A stretch of DNA of 64,000 bases from Gammaproteobacteria bacterium (GCA_018824085.1 JAHJHI010000039.1:62001-126000); one strand, 5' to 3'; positions 9,600-18,799 are shown, counted from the stretch's first letter. The notes: generated by a model not told the origin, from the letters alone. Made by a program: numbers and translations.

Positions 9600-10544
9600 T
9601 CAAACCCCGGACACCTCCGTGTCCACTGCTTCCAGCCGGTAGCCCGCGGCGCGCCACCCGTCGATGCCGCCGAACAGAGGCCGCGCGTCGGCGAACCCGC
9701 CGGCACGCAATTTCAGCGTGGCGCGCACCGCCGACACGTCGTTCGGGCAGGCGCAATAGACGACGACCGGGCGGTCGCGCGGCAGCCGGTGCAGCTGGTC
9801 GCCGATCTGTTCCAGCGCGATGTGCAACGCCCCCGGAATGCGTACCGGTTCGGCGCCCGCGATGAGGCTGGAACGCACGTCGACGATGGTCACCAGCTGG
9901 CCGCTGTCCAGCATGCCCAGCAGTTCTTCCGGCGCCATGCGCGACGACTGCAGCAGCTTGATCGCGCGCCGCCGCTCGACCCAGCGCCAGGTGATGTACA
10001 GCCCGAGCAGCACGGCCACCAGTGCAGCCGCGGCCGCCCCCATGTCCGCCAGCGCGTCGAGCACGGCGCCGATCTGCGCGTGGAACACCAGCCCGACGGC
10101 CAGCGCGGCGCCGGCCCACAGCACCGCACCGGCCGTATTGAACAGCATGAAGGACGAGGTGCGCATGCCGAGCGCACCGGCCAGCGGCGGCGCCAGCGTG
10201 GACAGGCCGGGCACGAACTTGGCGATCACCAGCGTGGCGAGCCCGTAGCGCGTGAACGTGGCCTCGCTGCTGCGCACGCAGGTGTCGGGCGACAGCGAAA
10301 TGCGGCACAGCAGCTTGAGCACGCGATGGCCGTGGCGTCGCCCGGCGACGAACCAGGCGAGGTCGCCCAGCGTCGACGCCGCTACCGCCACCAGCAGCGC
10401 GAACACCCCGTAAAGCGGTTCCTCCGCGACGCGCGCGCCGGCCAGCATGACCAGCGGCGCGGCCGGTATCGGCGCGCCGAGCTGTTCAGCCAGCACCACG
10501 ACGAACAACAGACCCAGGCCGTACTGCGCCAGCAATGCACTCAC
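9600..10544 (-). CDS. DedA-family membrane protein fused to a C-terminal rhodanese domain
   Basis: About 314 residues. The first ~200 form a DedA/SNARE-associated membrane domain (AEQLGAPIPAAPLVMLAG, then the FVAGRRHGHRVL and FxxRFVPG-like KFVPGLSTLAP segments). The last ~100 form a rhodanese domain with VVVYCACPND as the active-Cys loop. I chose the GTG at 10544 because a GGGAGACG Shine-Dalgarno precedes it; an ATG at 10589 in frame is an alternative. Role: membrane homeostasis or lipid transport plus sulfur transfer, not established. Confidence 0.8.
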   Translation of the reverse strand: MSALLAQYGLGLLFVVVLAEQLGAPIPAAPLVMLAGARVAEEPLYGVFALLVAVAASTLGDLAWFVAGRRHGHRVLKLLCRISLSPDTCVRSSEATFTRYGLATLVIAKFVPGLSTLAPPLAGALGMRTSSFMLFNTAGAVLWAGAALAVGLVFHAQIGAVLDALADMGAAAAALVAVLLGLYITWRWVERRRAIKLLQSSRMAPEELLGMLDSGQLVTIVDVRSSLIAGAEPVRIPGALHIALEQIGDQLHRLPRDRPVVVYCACPNDVSAVRATLKLRAGGFADARPLFGGIDGWRAAGYRLEAVDTEVSGV

Positions 10545-10666
10545 TTCCGTCTCCCGAACGATCCCGCGCAATCCGCGACGATGACACATCATCGCGACGC
10601 CATGCACGGTATCCATCGAGATCGGGGCGAAGCGGCGGATTTCGAGCCCCGCCGGCGCGCGGGCAT

Positions 10667-11494
10667 TCAGCGTGCGGTGTGGCGCAGCAGGCGCAGGCAT
10701 GCCCCGGTGGCCGCGAGATCGACCGCCATGTAGTCGTCACCGGTGCGCAGCGTCGCGTCCGCACCGTATCCGAGCAGCAGCGCCAGCATGTCGTGCTTGC
10801 CGCTGGAAGCGGTGTACATCAGCGCCGTGGCGCCGGTGTCGTTGCAGTTGTCGATGTCGATGCCGGCCGCGATCAGCGCGCGCACGATGCCGGCGTCACC
10901 CGCCACGCAGGCCAGCCACAGCGCGTTGTTGCCGTCGCCGTTGCGGGCGTTTGCCGCCACGTCGAGCGCCAGCAGCTCATCCACCAGCGCGGCCTCGCCC
11001 GACAGCGCGGCGCGCATCAGCGGCGTCAGGCCATGCGCGCGCGCACGATTGAGGTCACGCGTATCAAAGTCGTGTTCGGCAAGGAAGGTCTCCAGCGCGA
11101 CTGACGCGTCCGGCGGCAGGGCCGGCGCGCCGGCATCGCCGGCCCGCGCGTTCAGCGCATCCAGCAGGCGGTCGTGCCCGCCGTCGACGCTGTAGACCTC
11201 GGCGTAGCGGAAGTCGGTGAAGCGCTCCGCCCATGCCTGGCTCGCGTGGCCGTGGTGGCAATAGATCAGCACCGGCGTCGAGCGGCTCACGCGCTGCAGC
11301 GCTGCACCGAAGCTCGAATCATTGAGCCACTGCGCGGTGTCGATGTGGCCGCGCTCGAAATACGCGCGCTCCCGCGTGTCGAACACCGCCAGCGCCGGAA
11401 GGCTGCCGGCGAAACGTCGCAGCAGCAGGTCGGCCGCCTGGTCCGGCGATATGCAGCGGAAGCGGAGGGCGCGCGCGCCGTCGTTTGCGTTCAT
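10667..11494 (-). CDS. Rhodanese domain plus ankyrin repeats protein at the end of the rnf operon
   Basis: 275 residues. Residues ~15-105 are a rhodanese domain with the active loop LIYCHHGHASQAW (Cys at the persulfide position); residues ~150-270 contain three or four ankyrin repeats (HGLTPLMRAALSGEAALVDE; DGNNALWLACVAGDAGIVRA; TGATALMYTASSGKHDMLAL). The ATG at 11494 overlaps the upstream stop as ATGA and has GGG 10 bp before it; the ATG at 11503 is less well placed. Likely cytoplasmic sulfur handling or a protein-binding partner; co-transcription with rnf is strongly implied. Confidence 0.85.
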   Translation of the reverse strand: MNANDGARALRFRCISPDQAADLLLRRFAGSLPALAVFDTRERAYFERGHIDTAQWLNDSSFGAALQRVSRSTPVLIYCHHGHASQAWAERFTDFRYAEVYSVDGGHDRLLDALNARAGDAGAPALPPDASVALETFLAEHDFDTRDLNRARAHGLTPLMRAALSGEAALVDELLALDVAANARNGDGNNALWLACVAGDAGIVRALIAAGIDIDNCNDTGATALMYTASSGKHDMLALLLGYGADATLRTGDDYMAVDLAATGACLRLLRHTAR

Positions 11495-13167
11495 CGTGAC
11501 CATCCCTGTTCTGCCGGCGCGCGCTGCGCGTACGCCGGCGATGATTCGATGCGCGCGTCATCGACCGCGCGCCCGACGGTGAAGTGGTAAAGCGTCTGTG
11601 TCGCGGTGTCTTCAAGCCCGAGCAGCTCGTGCACCGCGTCGTCGAAGAAGCAGCCGATGCCGGTGCCGCGCAAGCCCAGCGCCTCGGCTTCGAGGTAGAG
11701 CACCTGGCCCATCAAGCCGCACTGGCGGTGCAGTGCGCGGTAGCCGGCGGGCGCCCCGGCCAGCGCGGCATCGAAGTCGCACAGCATGCCGAGCGCGAAG
11801 CACGCGTTCGACGCGATGTCCTGATGGCAGTGCACGCTGCGCGCCAGCCGGGCCAGCGCGGGCGGTGGCATCTCCGACAGCAGGCGCAGATCGACCCGCG
11901 GCGGCAGGCCGCGCACCGGTGTCAGCGCAAACCGGTCCGCGAGCCGGGCCGTCACGCCCCGCTCCGGCGCCCCGCGCACCAGCAGATAGACGCCGGGCGC
12001 CACACCCTCCACGCGATGCACGAACAGCACCAGGTCGATGCGGAAGGTGTCGGGCAGCGCGTCCCATGGCGCCGCCGCGACCGGCATCAGCCGCGCGAGC
12101 AGCTGCCCGAACTCGTCCCGCGCCATCACGTGATGCGGATCGAAGCGCTGCGCGCTGCGCCGCCCGAGCAGGATGTCGCCGACCGGCCGGTCGTGCGCCC
12201 GCGCAGCGGCGAACGGCGCCGGCATGTCCGGAGTGACACGCCGGCCGGTGCTGCGCGTGGCGTCCGCCACCTCGGCCAGCACCGGCCAGCGGTACATCGG
12301 ATGAGGGTCTATCGGCGACGCGACGCCCAGCCACTCGATGCCGGCCGGTGCCGGCGCGTCCGGCGCGTCGCCGTCGCAGGTGACGGCCAGCAGCAGTTCA
12401 GCCTCTTCAAGCTCGGTGTCGGCGACGCGCCGTGCCGGAAAGTCCTGCGCCCGGTCGACGCCGAGCAGCGCGGCCAGCGCGGCGCTCGGCAACGCCGCGT
12501 GTTCCCGCACGGACCAGCCGAGCAGCGCCGCCGCGTAGCGCAGGCAGGCGACGGCGTGGCCGGCGTCGAGCTGGCAGTAGCGGAACGCCCGCTCGCCGTA
12601 CTTCCACGTTTCGCGCCACATGACGGAACTGAGCCCGACGTGCAGGCGGGCGCCGGCGGCGCGCGTGCCGTCGTCGTGGCGCGCCCGGCATTCCAGTTCG
12701 TGGCTGTCCGGCAGGTAGTGATGGAGCCCGTCGGGCACGCCCTCCACGCCCGAGAGCACGACATAGGCTTCCGCCGGATGCAGGTTGCCGCTGGACGGAT
12801 TGGCGCGCACCGCCCAGCGATCGGGCCCGGTCGATTTCCACGCGGTCAGGCCGAGCGACAGGTGCAGCAGCGCGCCCAGCGTGCGCAGCGAAAGCGGCAG
12901 CGCGGGCAACGGCGCATCCAGCGCCGACAGCGGCAGCGCGAGCCGCCCGGTGATGTCGAGGTCATCATCCGTTGCCAGCGGCAGCGCGATGCGCGGCGCG
13001 CCATCGAAGTGGCGGAACGGCGCCGGCTGGGCGTCCCAGTCCAGCGTTTCGGGTCCGTTCGCATAGCCGCCGAAGCGGTGTTTCGTGCGCTGGTGAAAGG
13101 CACGGACGAATCCGGCGAGGTCCGCGCCAACGACGGCCGCCTGCGCGTCAGTCATCGTCATCATCAT
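11491..13167 (-). CDS. SagB/nitroreductase-like protein with two nitroreductase-type halves
   Basis: 558 residues. The N-terminal half carries the SagB/ThcOx-type segment (WAVRANPSSGNLHPAEAYVV, about residues 120-140), and the C-terminal half a second nitroreductase domain (RRSAQRFD near residue 330, LFVHRVEGVAPGVYLL near 390, GLRGTGIGCFFDDAVHELLG near 520). FMN-dependent oxidoreductase chemistry is the family expectation. GGAG precedes the first of several ATGs (13167). It overlaps rnfH by 20 bp and the rhodanese-ankyrin gene by 4 bp. Confidence 0.82.
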   Translation of the reverse strand: MMMTMTDAQAAVVGADLAGFVRAFHQRTKHRFGGYANGPETLDWDAQPAPFRHFDGAPRIALPLATDDDLDITGRLALPLSALDAPLPALPLSLRTLGALLHLSLGLTAWKSTGPDRWAVRANPSSGNLHPAEAYVVLSGVEGVPDGLHHYLPDSHELECRARHDDGTRAAGARLHVGLSSVMWRETWKYGERAFRYCQLDAGHAVACLRYAAALLGWSVREHAALPSAALAALLGVDRAQDFPARRVADTELEEAELLLAVTCDGDAPDAPAPAGIEWLGVASPIDPHPMYRWPVLAEVADATRSTGRRVTPDMPAPFAAARAHDRPVGDILLGRRSAQRFDPHHVMARDEFGQLLARLMPVAAAPWDALPDTFRIDLVLFVHRVEGVAPGVYLLVRGAPERGVTARLADRFALTPVRGLPPRVDLRLLSEMPPPALARLARSVHCHQDIASNACFALGMLCDFDAALAGAPAGYRALHRQCGLMGQVLYLEAEALGLRGTGIGCFFDDAVHELLGLEDTATQTLYHFTVGRAVDDARIESSPAYAQRAPAEQGWSR

Positions 13168-13435
13168 CGTCGTCTCCGCCGTTCTTGCGCGGCACCCTGG
13201 CGGGGTCGCAGATGATGGCCCGGTAGATTTCGATGCGGTCGCCCGGGCTCAGCCGCGCGTCCTGCTTCACCACCTTGCCGAACACGCCGACCTTCTGCGA
13301 CGCGAGGTCGATGTCCGGGCACAGCCCGAGGATGCCCGACAGCTGGATGCCGTCCGCCACCGTGCAGTCCTCCGGCACCTCGACCTGCAGCCAGTGCTTG
13401 TCGACTGCGCCGGCGTAAGCCACTGCGATCTGCAT
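13148..13435 (-). CDS. rnfH: RnfH, ubiquitin-fold protein of the Rnf complex
   Basis: 95 residues with the RnfH family start (QIAVAYAG) and end of the fold (LSPGDRIEIYRAI). The C-terminus is a run of eight aspartates, an unusual acidic tail. It follows rnfE by 16 bp. Its function in Rnf is not defined in the family; in nif regions it is regularly found with rnfABCDGE. Confidence 0.92.
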   Translation of the reverse strand: MQIAVAYAGAVDKHWLQVEVPEDCTVADGIQLSGILGLCPDIDLASQKVGVFGKVVKQDARLSPGDRIEIYRAIICDPARVPRKNGGDDDDDDDD

Positions 13436-13451
13436 GTTCGCGTCCTCCCGC

Positions 13452-14135
13452 TCAGTGCGCCGCCTGCGGCGCGACCGCTGCCGGCGCGCCGCGGTCCAGC
13501 CACTGCTGCACGCGGCGGCGCCCGGCGATCATCAACCCGAGCACCAGGAAACCGCCGGGCGGCAGGATCATGAACAGTGCGCCGGCGCCCTGCGGCATCA
13601 CGCGTGTTTCGAGGAACGCGAAGTCCGGCCCGAGCAGCAGATGCGCACTCGCGAACAGCGTGCCGCTGCCGGCGATCTCGCGCACCGCGCCCAGCAGCGT
13701 GATGGCCAGCGTGAAACCGAGCCCGCTCGCCAGTCCGTCCACCGCGGACGCCAGTACCGGCTGACGCGACGCGAACGCCTCGGCGCGCCCGAGCACCGCG
13801 CAATTGACGACGATGAGCGCGATGAAGATGCCGAGCACCTTGTACAGATCGTGAAACCACGCGTTCAGGCACATATCGACCAGCGTCACCATGCCGGCGA
13901 TGAGCACGATGAAGACCGGAATGCGCACCTCGGGGCTGACCCAGTTGCGCAGCGACGCGATCAATGCGTTCGACATGACGAGCACCACCATGGTCGCCAG
14001 CCCCATGCCGAGTCCGTTGGTCGCGCTGCTGGTCACGGCCATCGCCGGGCACATGCCCAGCATCTGCCCGAGCACCACGTTGTTGTCCCACAAGCCATCG
14101 CGCAGCACGCTGCGCATTGCCGGCGCATCACTCAT
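13452..14135 (-). CDS. rnfE: Rnf electron-transport complex subunit E
   Basis: 227 residues, six membrane helices. The family segment NNVVLGQMLGMCPAMAVT near the N-terminus and the VNCAVLGRAEAFA segment (Cys pair shared with RnfA, part of the intramembrane [2Fe-2S] site) are present. The ATG at 14135 has GGAGGACAAC before it and lies inside the rnfG end (8-bp overlap), supporting this start over one at 14165. Confidence 0.94.
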   Translation of the reverse strand: MSDAPAMRSVLRDGLWDNNVVLGQMLGMCPAMAVTSSATNGLGMGLATMVVLVMSNALIASLRNWVSPEVRIPVFIVLIAGMVTLVDMCLNAWFHDLYKVLGIFIALIVVNCAVLGRAEAFASRQPVLASAVDGLASGLGFTLAITLLGAVREIAGSGTLFASAHLLLGPDFAFLETRVMPQGAGALFMILPPGGFLVLGLMIAGRRRVQQWLDRGAPAAVAPQAAH

Positions 14136-14781
14136 GTTGTCCTCCACTCCCGTTCTGTCCGGCACGCGCCGCCGTCGCCATCATGTCGTCCCGGTGCGCG
14201 GCGAAGAACGCCAGCCCGCGCTTGACCGTCGCCACCACCGCGCGCGGCGTGATGGTGGCGCCCGCGAACTGGTCGAAATCGCCGCCGTCCTTCTTCACCG
14301 CCCAGCGCGCCGGCTCCGGCTTGCCGAGCGAACGGCCGTTGAAGGACAGCACCCAGTCGCTCTTCGCGGCATCCACCTTGTCGCCCAGGCCCGGCGTTTC
14401 GTTGTGATGCGTGACGCGCACGCCGACAACGTCGCCGTCGACGGCCACCGCCATCAGCAGCGTCAGCCTGCCGCCGTAGCCATTGCCCGACATTTCGAAC
14501 AGCACGGCGCGCAGCGCGCCGCCCTTGCGCGCGCGATGCACCGTCAACGGTGCGCCGTCCGGCCCGGTCATCTGCAGCGTGTCGGTCAGCAGGTTGTTGT
14601 CGGCGTAGCCGGCCGGCAGGATCTGCTCCAGCAGCTGGCGCGTGTCATCCGCCTGCGCCTGTGCAATCGGACCGCGCGTCGCCGCCTGTCCGAAGGCGAG
14701 GATGGCCGTCGTCACCAGCGCCACGACGCCGAGCGACAGCATGGGATACCAGACCGCGTCGGGAAGGCGCCGCCCGCTCAT
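14128..14781 (-). CDS. rnfG: Rnf complex subunit G, covalent-FMN protein
   Basis: 217 residues: one N-terminal membrane anchor (LSLGVVALVTTAILAFG) and a periplasmic FMN-binding domain. The FMN attachment motif is FAGATIT near residue 180, where the Thr carries FMN by a phosphoester in characterised homologues. The family motif THHNETPGLGDKVD is present. The start overlaps the rnfD stop by 4 bp. Confidence 0.94.
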   Translation of the reverse strand: MSGRRLPDAVWYPMLSLGVVALVTTAILAFGQAATRGPIAQAQADDTRQLLEQILPAGYADNNLLTDTLQMTGPDGAPLTVHRARKGGALRAVLFEMSGNGYGGRLTLLMAVAVDGDVVGVRVTHHNETPGLGDKVDAAKSDWVLSFNGRSLGKPEPARWAVKKDGGDFDQFAGATITPRAVVATVKRGLAFFAAHRDDMMATAARAGQNGSGGQHE

Positions 14782-15851
14782 CGCACGCTCTCCCGCGCAC
14801 GCCGCGCCGGCAGCGCCTTGCCGCCCAGGCTGCGGCCGAAGATGCGCGGCCGCGCCCACATGTCGAGCAGCGGCGTCGCGGCGTTCATCAGCAGCACGGC
14901 GAAGCCGACGCCTTCCGGGTAACCGCCCCAGGTACGGATGAGCCAGGTCAGCAGGCCGGCGCCGACGGCGAATATCCACTGCCCGAACGGCGCGCTCGGC
15001 GACGTCACGTAGTCGGTCGCGATGAAGAAGGCGCCCAGCATCGCGCCGCCGGACAGCAGGTGGGCCAGCGGCGGCAGGAAGGCGTCCGGCGCCAGCGCGT
15101 GTGCGATGGCCGCCGGCAGGCACAGGCCGGCCATAAAGCCGAGCGGAATGCGCAGGCCGATCACGCGCTTGAGCACGAGGAAGCCGCCGCCGAGCAGGAT
15201 GAGCAGCGACGACGTCTCGCCCAGGCTGCCGGCGCGCCCGCCCAGCCAGGCGCCGGCCGGCAGCACGCCCTGCATCGCGTCCGCGAGTCCGATGCCGCGC
15301 CCCAGTTCGGTCTTCACGTGGCCGAGCAGCGACGCGCTGGTGTACGCGTCCGGCACCGCGCCGGACAGGCCGATCGATATCGCCTGCGCGAGGTCGGTAC
15401 CCTGCGACAGCAGCAGCGGGCTGACCCACTGCGTCATCTGGACCGGGAACGACACCAGCAATATCGTGCGCCCGACCATGGCCGGATTGAACACATTGCA
15501 GCCGAGCCCGCCGAACACCTGCTTGGCCAGCACGATGGCGAATGCCGAACCCAGCACGGCAAGCCACCAGGGCGCCCAGGGCGGCAGCGACAGCGCGAGC
15601 AGCCAGCCGGTCAGCGCGGCCGAGCCGTCGGACAACACGGGCAGCACGCGCCGGCCCGACCACTGCAGGCAGATCGCCTCGCACAGCACGCAGGCGACAA
15701 TGCACACCAGCCACAGGCAGAAGGCCGGCCAGCCGAAGTGCCAGAAGCCGGCCAGCGTCGCCGGCAGCAGCGCCAGCATGACCAGCCCCATGATCTGGCT
15801 GCTGGTGCGCCGCGCCAGCGCGTGCGGCGACGCATGCACGACGTCGTTCAT
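14778..15851 (-). CDS. rnfD: Rnf complex subunit D
   Basis: 357 residues, very hydrophobic, about nine to ten membrane helices. It carries RnfD/NqrB features (KQVFGGLGCNVFNPAMVGRT, and a long Gly/Leu-rich core). Homologues bind FMN and riboflavin in the membrane. Coupled by 4-bp overlaps to rnfC upstream and rnfG downstream. Confidence 0.94.
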   Translation of the reverse strand: MNDVVHASPHALARRTSSQIMGLVMLALLPATLAGFWHFGWPAFCLWLVCIVACVLCEAICLQWSGRRVLPVLSDGSAALTGWLLALSLPPWAPWWLAVLGSAFAIVLAKQVFGGLGCNVFNPAMVGRTILLVSFPVQMTQWVSPLLLSQGTDLAQAISIGLSGAVPDAYTSASLLGHVKTELGRGIGLADAMQGVLPAGAWLGGRAGSLGETSSLLILLGGGFLVLKRVIGLRIPLGFMAGLCLPAAIAHALAPDAFLPPLAHLLSGGAMLGAFFIATDYVTSPSAPFGQWIFAVGAGLLTWLIRTWGGYPEGVGFAVLLMNAATPLLDMWARPRIFGRSLGGKALPARRARESVR

Positions 15852-17365
15852 GCCGGGTTCTCCTCTGTTTCAGCCTTCTCCTTTGCCCTGGCCTGCGCCT
15901 CGGCCGCAGCGGCGCGCTCCGCCTTGCGCCGCGCGTGCATTTCCGCCTTTTCGCGCGCCGCCCGCTCGATGCGCTCGGCGCGCGCCTCGGTCAGCTGGCG
16001 CACGCGCTCCAGGCGCTGCCGGTCCCGGTCGCGCGCGCGCAGTTCGCCGCGCGCATGCGCGAAGTACTGCACGAGCGGAATGCGCGACGGACAGACGAAG
16101 CCGCAGGCGCCGCAGGTCAGACAGTCGCCGAGGCCGATGTCCTCCGCCTTGCCCAGCTCGTTGGCATTGATGCGCGCCGCCATTTCCAGCGGCATCAGTC
16201 CGACCGGGCAGGCCGTCACGCAACTGCCGCAGCGGATGCAGGCAGCCGGTTCGCGCTCGCCCACTTCGGCCGGCGTCAGCGCCAGCACGCCGCTGGTGCC
16301 CTTGCCCACGGGAATGTCCACGTCGCTCACGCCGACGCCCATCATCGGCCCGCCCACCACCAGCCGCGCCGGCACGCTGCGCAGCCCGCCGCACTGCGCA
16401 AACAGCCAGGACAGCGGCGTGCCGATGCGCACGCGCAGGTTGCGCGGGGACGTCACCGCGCCGCCTGCCACGGTGACGAGGCGCTCGGTCAGCGGCTCGC
16501 CGTGACGCAGCGCGCGATACACCGCCAGCGCCGTACCGACGTTGTGCGCCACCACGCCCACATCCGCGGAGCGCCCGCCGGCCGGCGGCTCGATGCCGGT
16601 CAGCGTGTGGATGAGCTGACGCTCGGAGCCCATCGGATAGCGGCTCGGCATGCGGATCACCGACACCTCGGGATACGGGTGCGCGGCGATCTTCATCGCG
16701 TTGATGGCTTCCGGCTTGTTGTCCTCGATGCCGACCAGAAGGCGGGTCGCGCCGGTGGCGCGCAGGATGAGCCGGGCGCCCTCGATGATGTCGGCCGCGC
16801 ACTCCTGCATCAGCCGGTCGTCGCAGGACAGATAGGGCTCGCATTCGCTGCCGTTGAGGATGACGGTGTCGATGTTGCTGCGCTTGCCCAGCGACAGCTT
16901 GAGCGCCGACGGGAACGCCGCGCCGCCCATGCCGACGATGCCCGCCGCGGACACGCGTCCGGCGATCTCCTCGGGCGACAGCGTGATCGGGTACGGGTGG
17001 CCGATGCGCTCGCCCCACTGGTCGAGCCCGTCCGGGCGCAGCGTGATGGCCGCACCGGGCAGGCCGGACGGGTGCGCCATCGGCGCGTCGCCGATGGCGA
17101 TGACGGTGCCCGACGTGGGCGCGTGCAGCGGCGCGGACACCGCACCCGACGCCTCGGCCAGCAGCGCGCCGCGCAGCACGTGGTCACCGACCCGCACCAC
17201 CGGGCGCGCCGGCGCGCCGGCCTGCTGCGACAGCGACACCACGAGCTGCGGCGGCAGGCCGGCGTCCAGCGACGCGAGTCCGGCCGCCGGATACTTGCGC
17301 GCGTCCGGATGCACGCCCCAGCGCGCGAGCAGGCGCCGGATCGGGGGGATGACGATATGTGCCAT
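15848..17365 (-). CDS. rnfC: Rnf complex subunit C, NADH/FMN and 2[4Fe-4S] protein
   Basis: 505 residues. NqrF/Nuo51-like central domain, then two ferredoxin motifs (CIRCGSCVTACP and CLTCGACGFVCP, about residues 365-420), then a charged Ala/Arg/Glu coiled-coil tail, as in proteobacterial RnfC. This is the NADH-oxidising entry point. The ATG at 17365 (MAHIVIPP) is 4 bp downstream of the rnfB stop. Confidence 0.94.
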   Translation of the reverse strand: MAHIVIPPIRRLLARWGVHPDARKYPAAGLASLDAGLPPQLVVSLSQQAGAPARPVVRVGDHVLRGALLAEASGAVSAPLHAPTSGTVIAIGDAPMAHPSGLPGAAITLRPDGLDQWGERIGHPYPITLSPEEIAGRVSAAGIVGMGGAAFPSALKLSLGKRSNIDTVILNGSECEPYLSCDDRLMQECAADIIEGARLILRATGATRLLVGIEDNKPEAINAMKIAAHPYPEVSVIRMPSRYPMGSERQLIHTLTGIEPPAGGRSADVGVVAHNVGTALAVYRALRHGEPLTERLVTVAGGAVTSPRNLRVRIGTPLSWLFAQCGGLRSVPARLVVGGPMMGVGVSDVDIPVGKGTSGVLALTPAEVGEREPAACIRCGSCVTACPVGLMPLEMAARINANELGKAEDIGLGDCLTCGACGFVCPSRIPLVQYFAHARGELRARDRDRQRLERVRQLTEARAERIERAAREKAEMHARRKAERAAAAEAQARAKEKAETEENPA

Positions 17366-17369
17366 GGCG

Positions 17370-17906
17370 TCAGGACACGAGCGCGGGCTTGGGCATGACC
17401 CAGGTGCCGGGTGTCGTCGGCAGCGCCTGCATCGTGATGGCGCCGGTCGGGCACTTCTCGGCGCACTGGTTGCAGCCGGTGCAGGCGTCGGCGAACACGC
17501 CGTGCAGCTGCCGCGTCGCGCCGATGATGGCGTCCGACGGGCACAGGCGGTAGCACTTGGTGCAGCCGATGCACAGCGCGTCCTCGATGACCGCGATGGT
17601 CGGCAGCACATCGTCCATGTCGTCGCCGAGGGCGATGCCCAGGTGCTCCGCGATGGCCAGCGCCACCACCTTGCCGCCGGGCGGGCAGCACGCGGGCGAG
17701 GCGTCGCCGGCGACGATCGCCTCCGCCGCGCCGGCGCACCCCGGAAAGCCGCACTGCCCGCAGTTGGCGGCCGGCAGCATCGCGATCACTTCCTCGACGC
17801 GGCTGTCGCCCTCCACGGCGAACCTGCGCGCCGCGACGCCGAGCACCAGTCCGAGGCCGGAGCCGATCGCCGCGAGGCTCACCACCGCCGTGAGCATTTC
17901 TTCCAT
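17370..17906 (-). CDS. rnfB: Rnf complex subunit B, multi-[4Fe-4S] ferredoxin subunit
   Basis: 178 residues: N-terminal anchor helix, an Fe-S domain (CGQCGFPGCAGAAEAI) and two ferredoxin clusters (CIGCTKCYRLCP, CTGCNQCAEKCP). It hands electrons to soluble ferredoxin. The start at 17906 (MEEM) is 1 bp from the rnfA stop. Confidence 0.94.
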   Translation of the reverse strand: MEEMLTAVVSLAAIGSGLGLVLGVAARRFAVEGDSRVEEVIAMLPAANCGQCGFPGCAGAAEAIVAGDASPACCPPGGKVVALAIAEHLGIALGDDMDDVLPTIAVIEDALCIGCTKCYRLCPSDAIIGATRQLHGVFADACTGCNQCAEKCPTGAITMQALPTTPGTWVMPKPALVS

Positions 17907-17907
17907 G

Positions 17908-18498
17908 TCAGTGTCCTCCGGCCGGCACGAGTCCGGCAAAACCCATGAATGCCAGCGCGAGCAGGCTGGCCGTGATGTACGCGATCGGCGCGCCGCTGAA
18001 GGTGGCCGGCACGCGCACCAGTTCAAGCCGCTCGCGCAGGCCTGCGAACAGGATCATGACCAGCGTGAAGCCCACGCCGGAACTGAAGCCGGTGAGCACG
18101 CTCATGCCCACGCCCAGACCGGACTGCGCATTGAGCAGCGGAATGCCGAGCACGGCGCAATTGGTGGTGATGAGCGGGAGGTAGATGCCGAGCACGCGGT
18201 GCAGGTCGGGCGTGGTCTTGCGGATGACCATCTCGACGAACTGCACGACGGCGGCGATGACGACGATGCAGGCAAGGATGCGCAGATAGCCCAGGCCGAA
18301 CGGGCGCAGCAAGCCGTATTCGAGCAGCCACGACGCCATTGACGACAGCGTCATGACGAATGTGGTGGCCAGCCCCATGCCGAGCGCGCTGTCGATCTTG
18401 CGCGACACGCCCATGAAGGGGCACAGCCCGAGGAACCGGACCAGCACCACGTTGTTGACCAGCACGATGCTGATGACGGCGAGTATTGCTTCCTGCAT
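17908..18498 (-). CDS. rnfA: Rnf complex subunit A, first gene of the rnf operon
   Basis: 196 residues, six membrane helices, with the family segments [18 protein letters not shown] and [14 protein letters not shown]. An AGGAGG Shine-Dalgarno at 18503-18508 precedes the ATG and a sigma-54 promoter lies ~26 bp upstream. Head of the leftward operon rnfABCDGE-rnfH-SagB-like-rhodanese/ankyrin; the promoter type ties it to nif control. Confidence 0.95.
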   Translation of the reverse strand: MQEAILAVISIVLVNNVVLVRFLGLCPFMGVSRKIDSALGMGLATTFVMTLSSMASWLLEYGLLRPFGLGYLRILACIVVIAAVVQFVEMVIRKTTPDLHRVLGIYLPLITTNCAVLGIPLLNAQSGLGVGMSVLTGFSSGVGFTLVMILFAGLRERLELVRVPATFSGAPIAYITASLLALAFMGFAGLVPAGGH

Positions 18499-18523
18499 CA
18501 CGACCTCCTGTCGGGGGTCTCCA

Positions 18524-18539
18524 TGCATGGCTCGTGCCA
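18524..18539 (-). promoter_or_regulatory. Sigma-54 promoter of the rnf operon
   Basis: Leftward strand reads TGGCAC-GAGCC-ATGCA: perfect -24 element and 3 of 4 at the -12 TTGC. A start about 12 bp downstream would give a short leader just ahead of the rnfA ribosome site. Confidence 0.75.
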
Positions 18540-18760
18540 ACCGGTGTCCGCAGCCCTGCGCCGAACGCCGGTGCGCGCCGCCGCGCCCGCACCGGGCTGC
18601 GGCCGGCGTCGCACGGCACCGTCACGGCCGGTGACGCCGCGTTCACCGACGCCGCGCAGGCGCCCCGCCAATGCCGCCGGAACATGCGTCGGCAACCCTA
18701 CAAATTCGACATGTCCTGTCAGCCGTGCATCGGGCGCCTCTCCGGAAATTCGACAACGTA

Positions 18761-18774
18761 TTGATATAAATCAA
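18761..18774. promoter_or_regulatory. Perfect FNR/Anr-type box TTGATATAAATCAA
   Basis: Exact match to the consensus TTGAT-N4-ATCAA bound by FNR/Anr oxygen sensors, in an otherwise GC-rich sequence. Its centre is ~17 bp upstream of the isc -24 element and ~43 bp upstream of the expected isc start site. It could place isc (and/or rnf) under direct oxygen control in addition to sigma-54. Confidence 0.75.
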
Positions 18775-18784
18775 TTTTAAAAAC

Positions 18785-18799
18785 TGGCCCACAAGTTGC
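18785..18799 (+). promoter_or_regulatory. Sigma-54 promoter of the isc operon
   Basis: TGGCCC-ACAAG-TTGC: 5 of 6 at -24, perfect -12, correct spacing. Expected start near 18811, 28 bp before the iscS ATG. Confidence 0.75.

Noticed and set aside
10567-10592. GATGA...TCATC partial palindrome upstream of the DedA-rhodanese gene
   Set aside because: Short arms with mismatches in a GC-rich coding edge; not distinguishable from chance.
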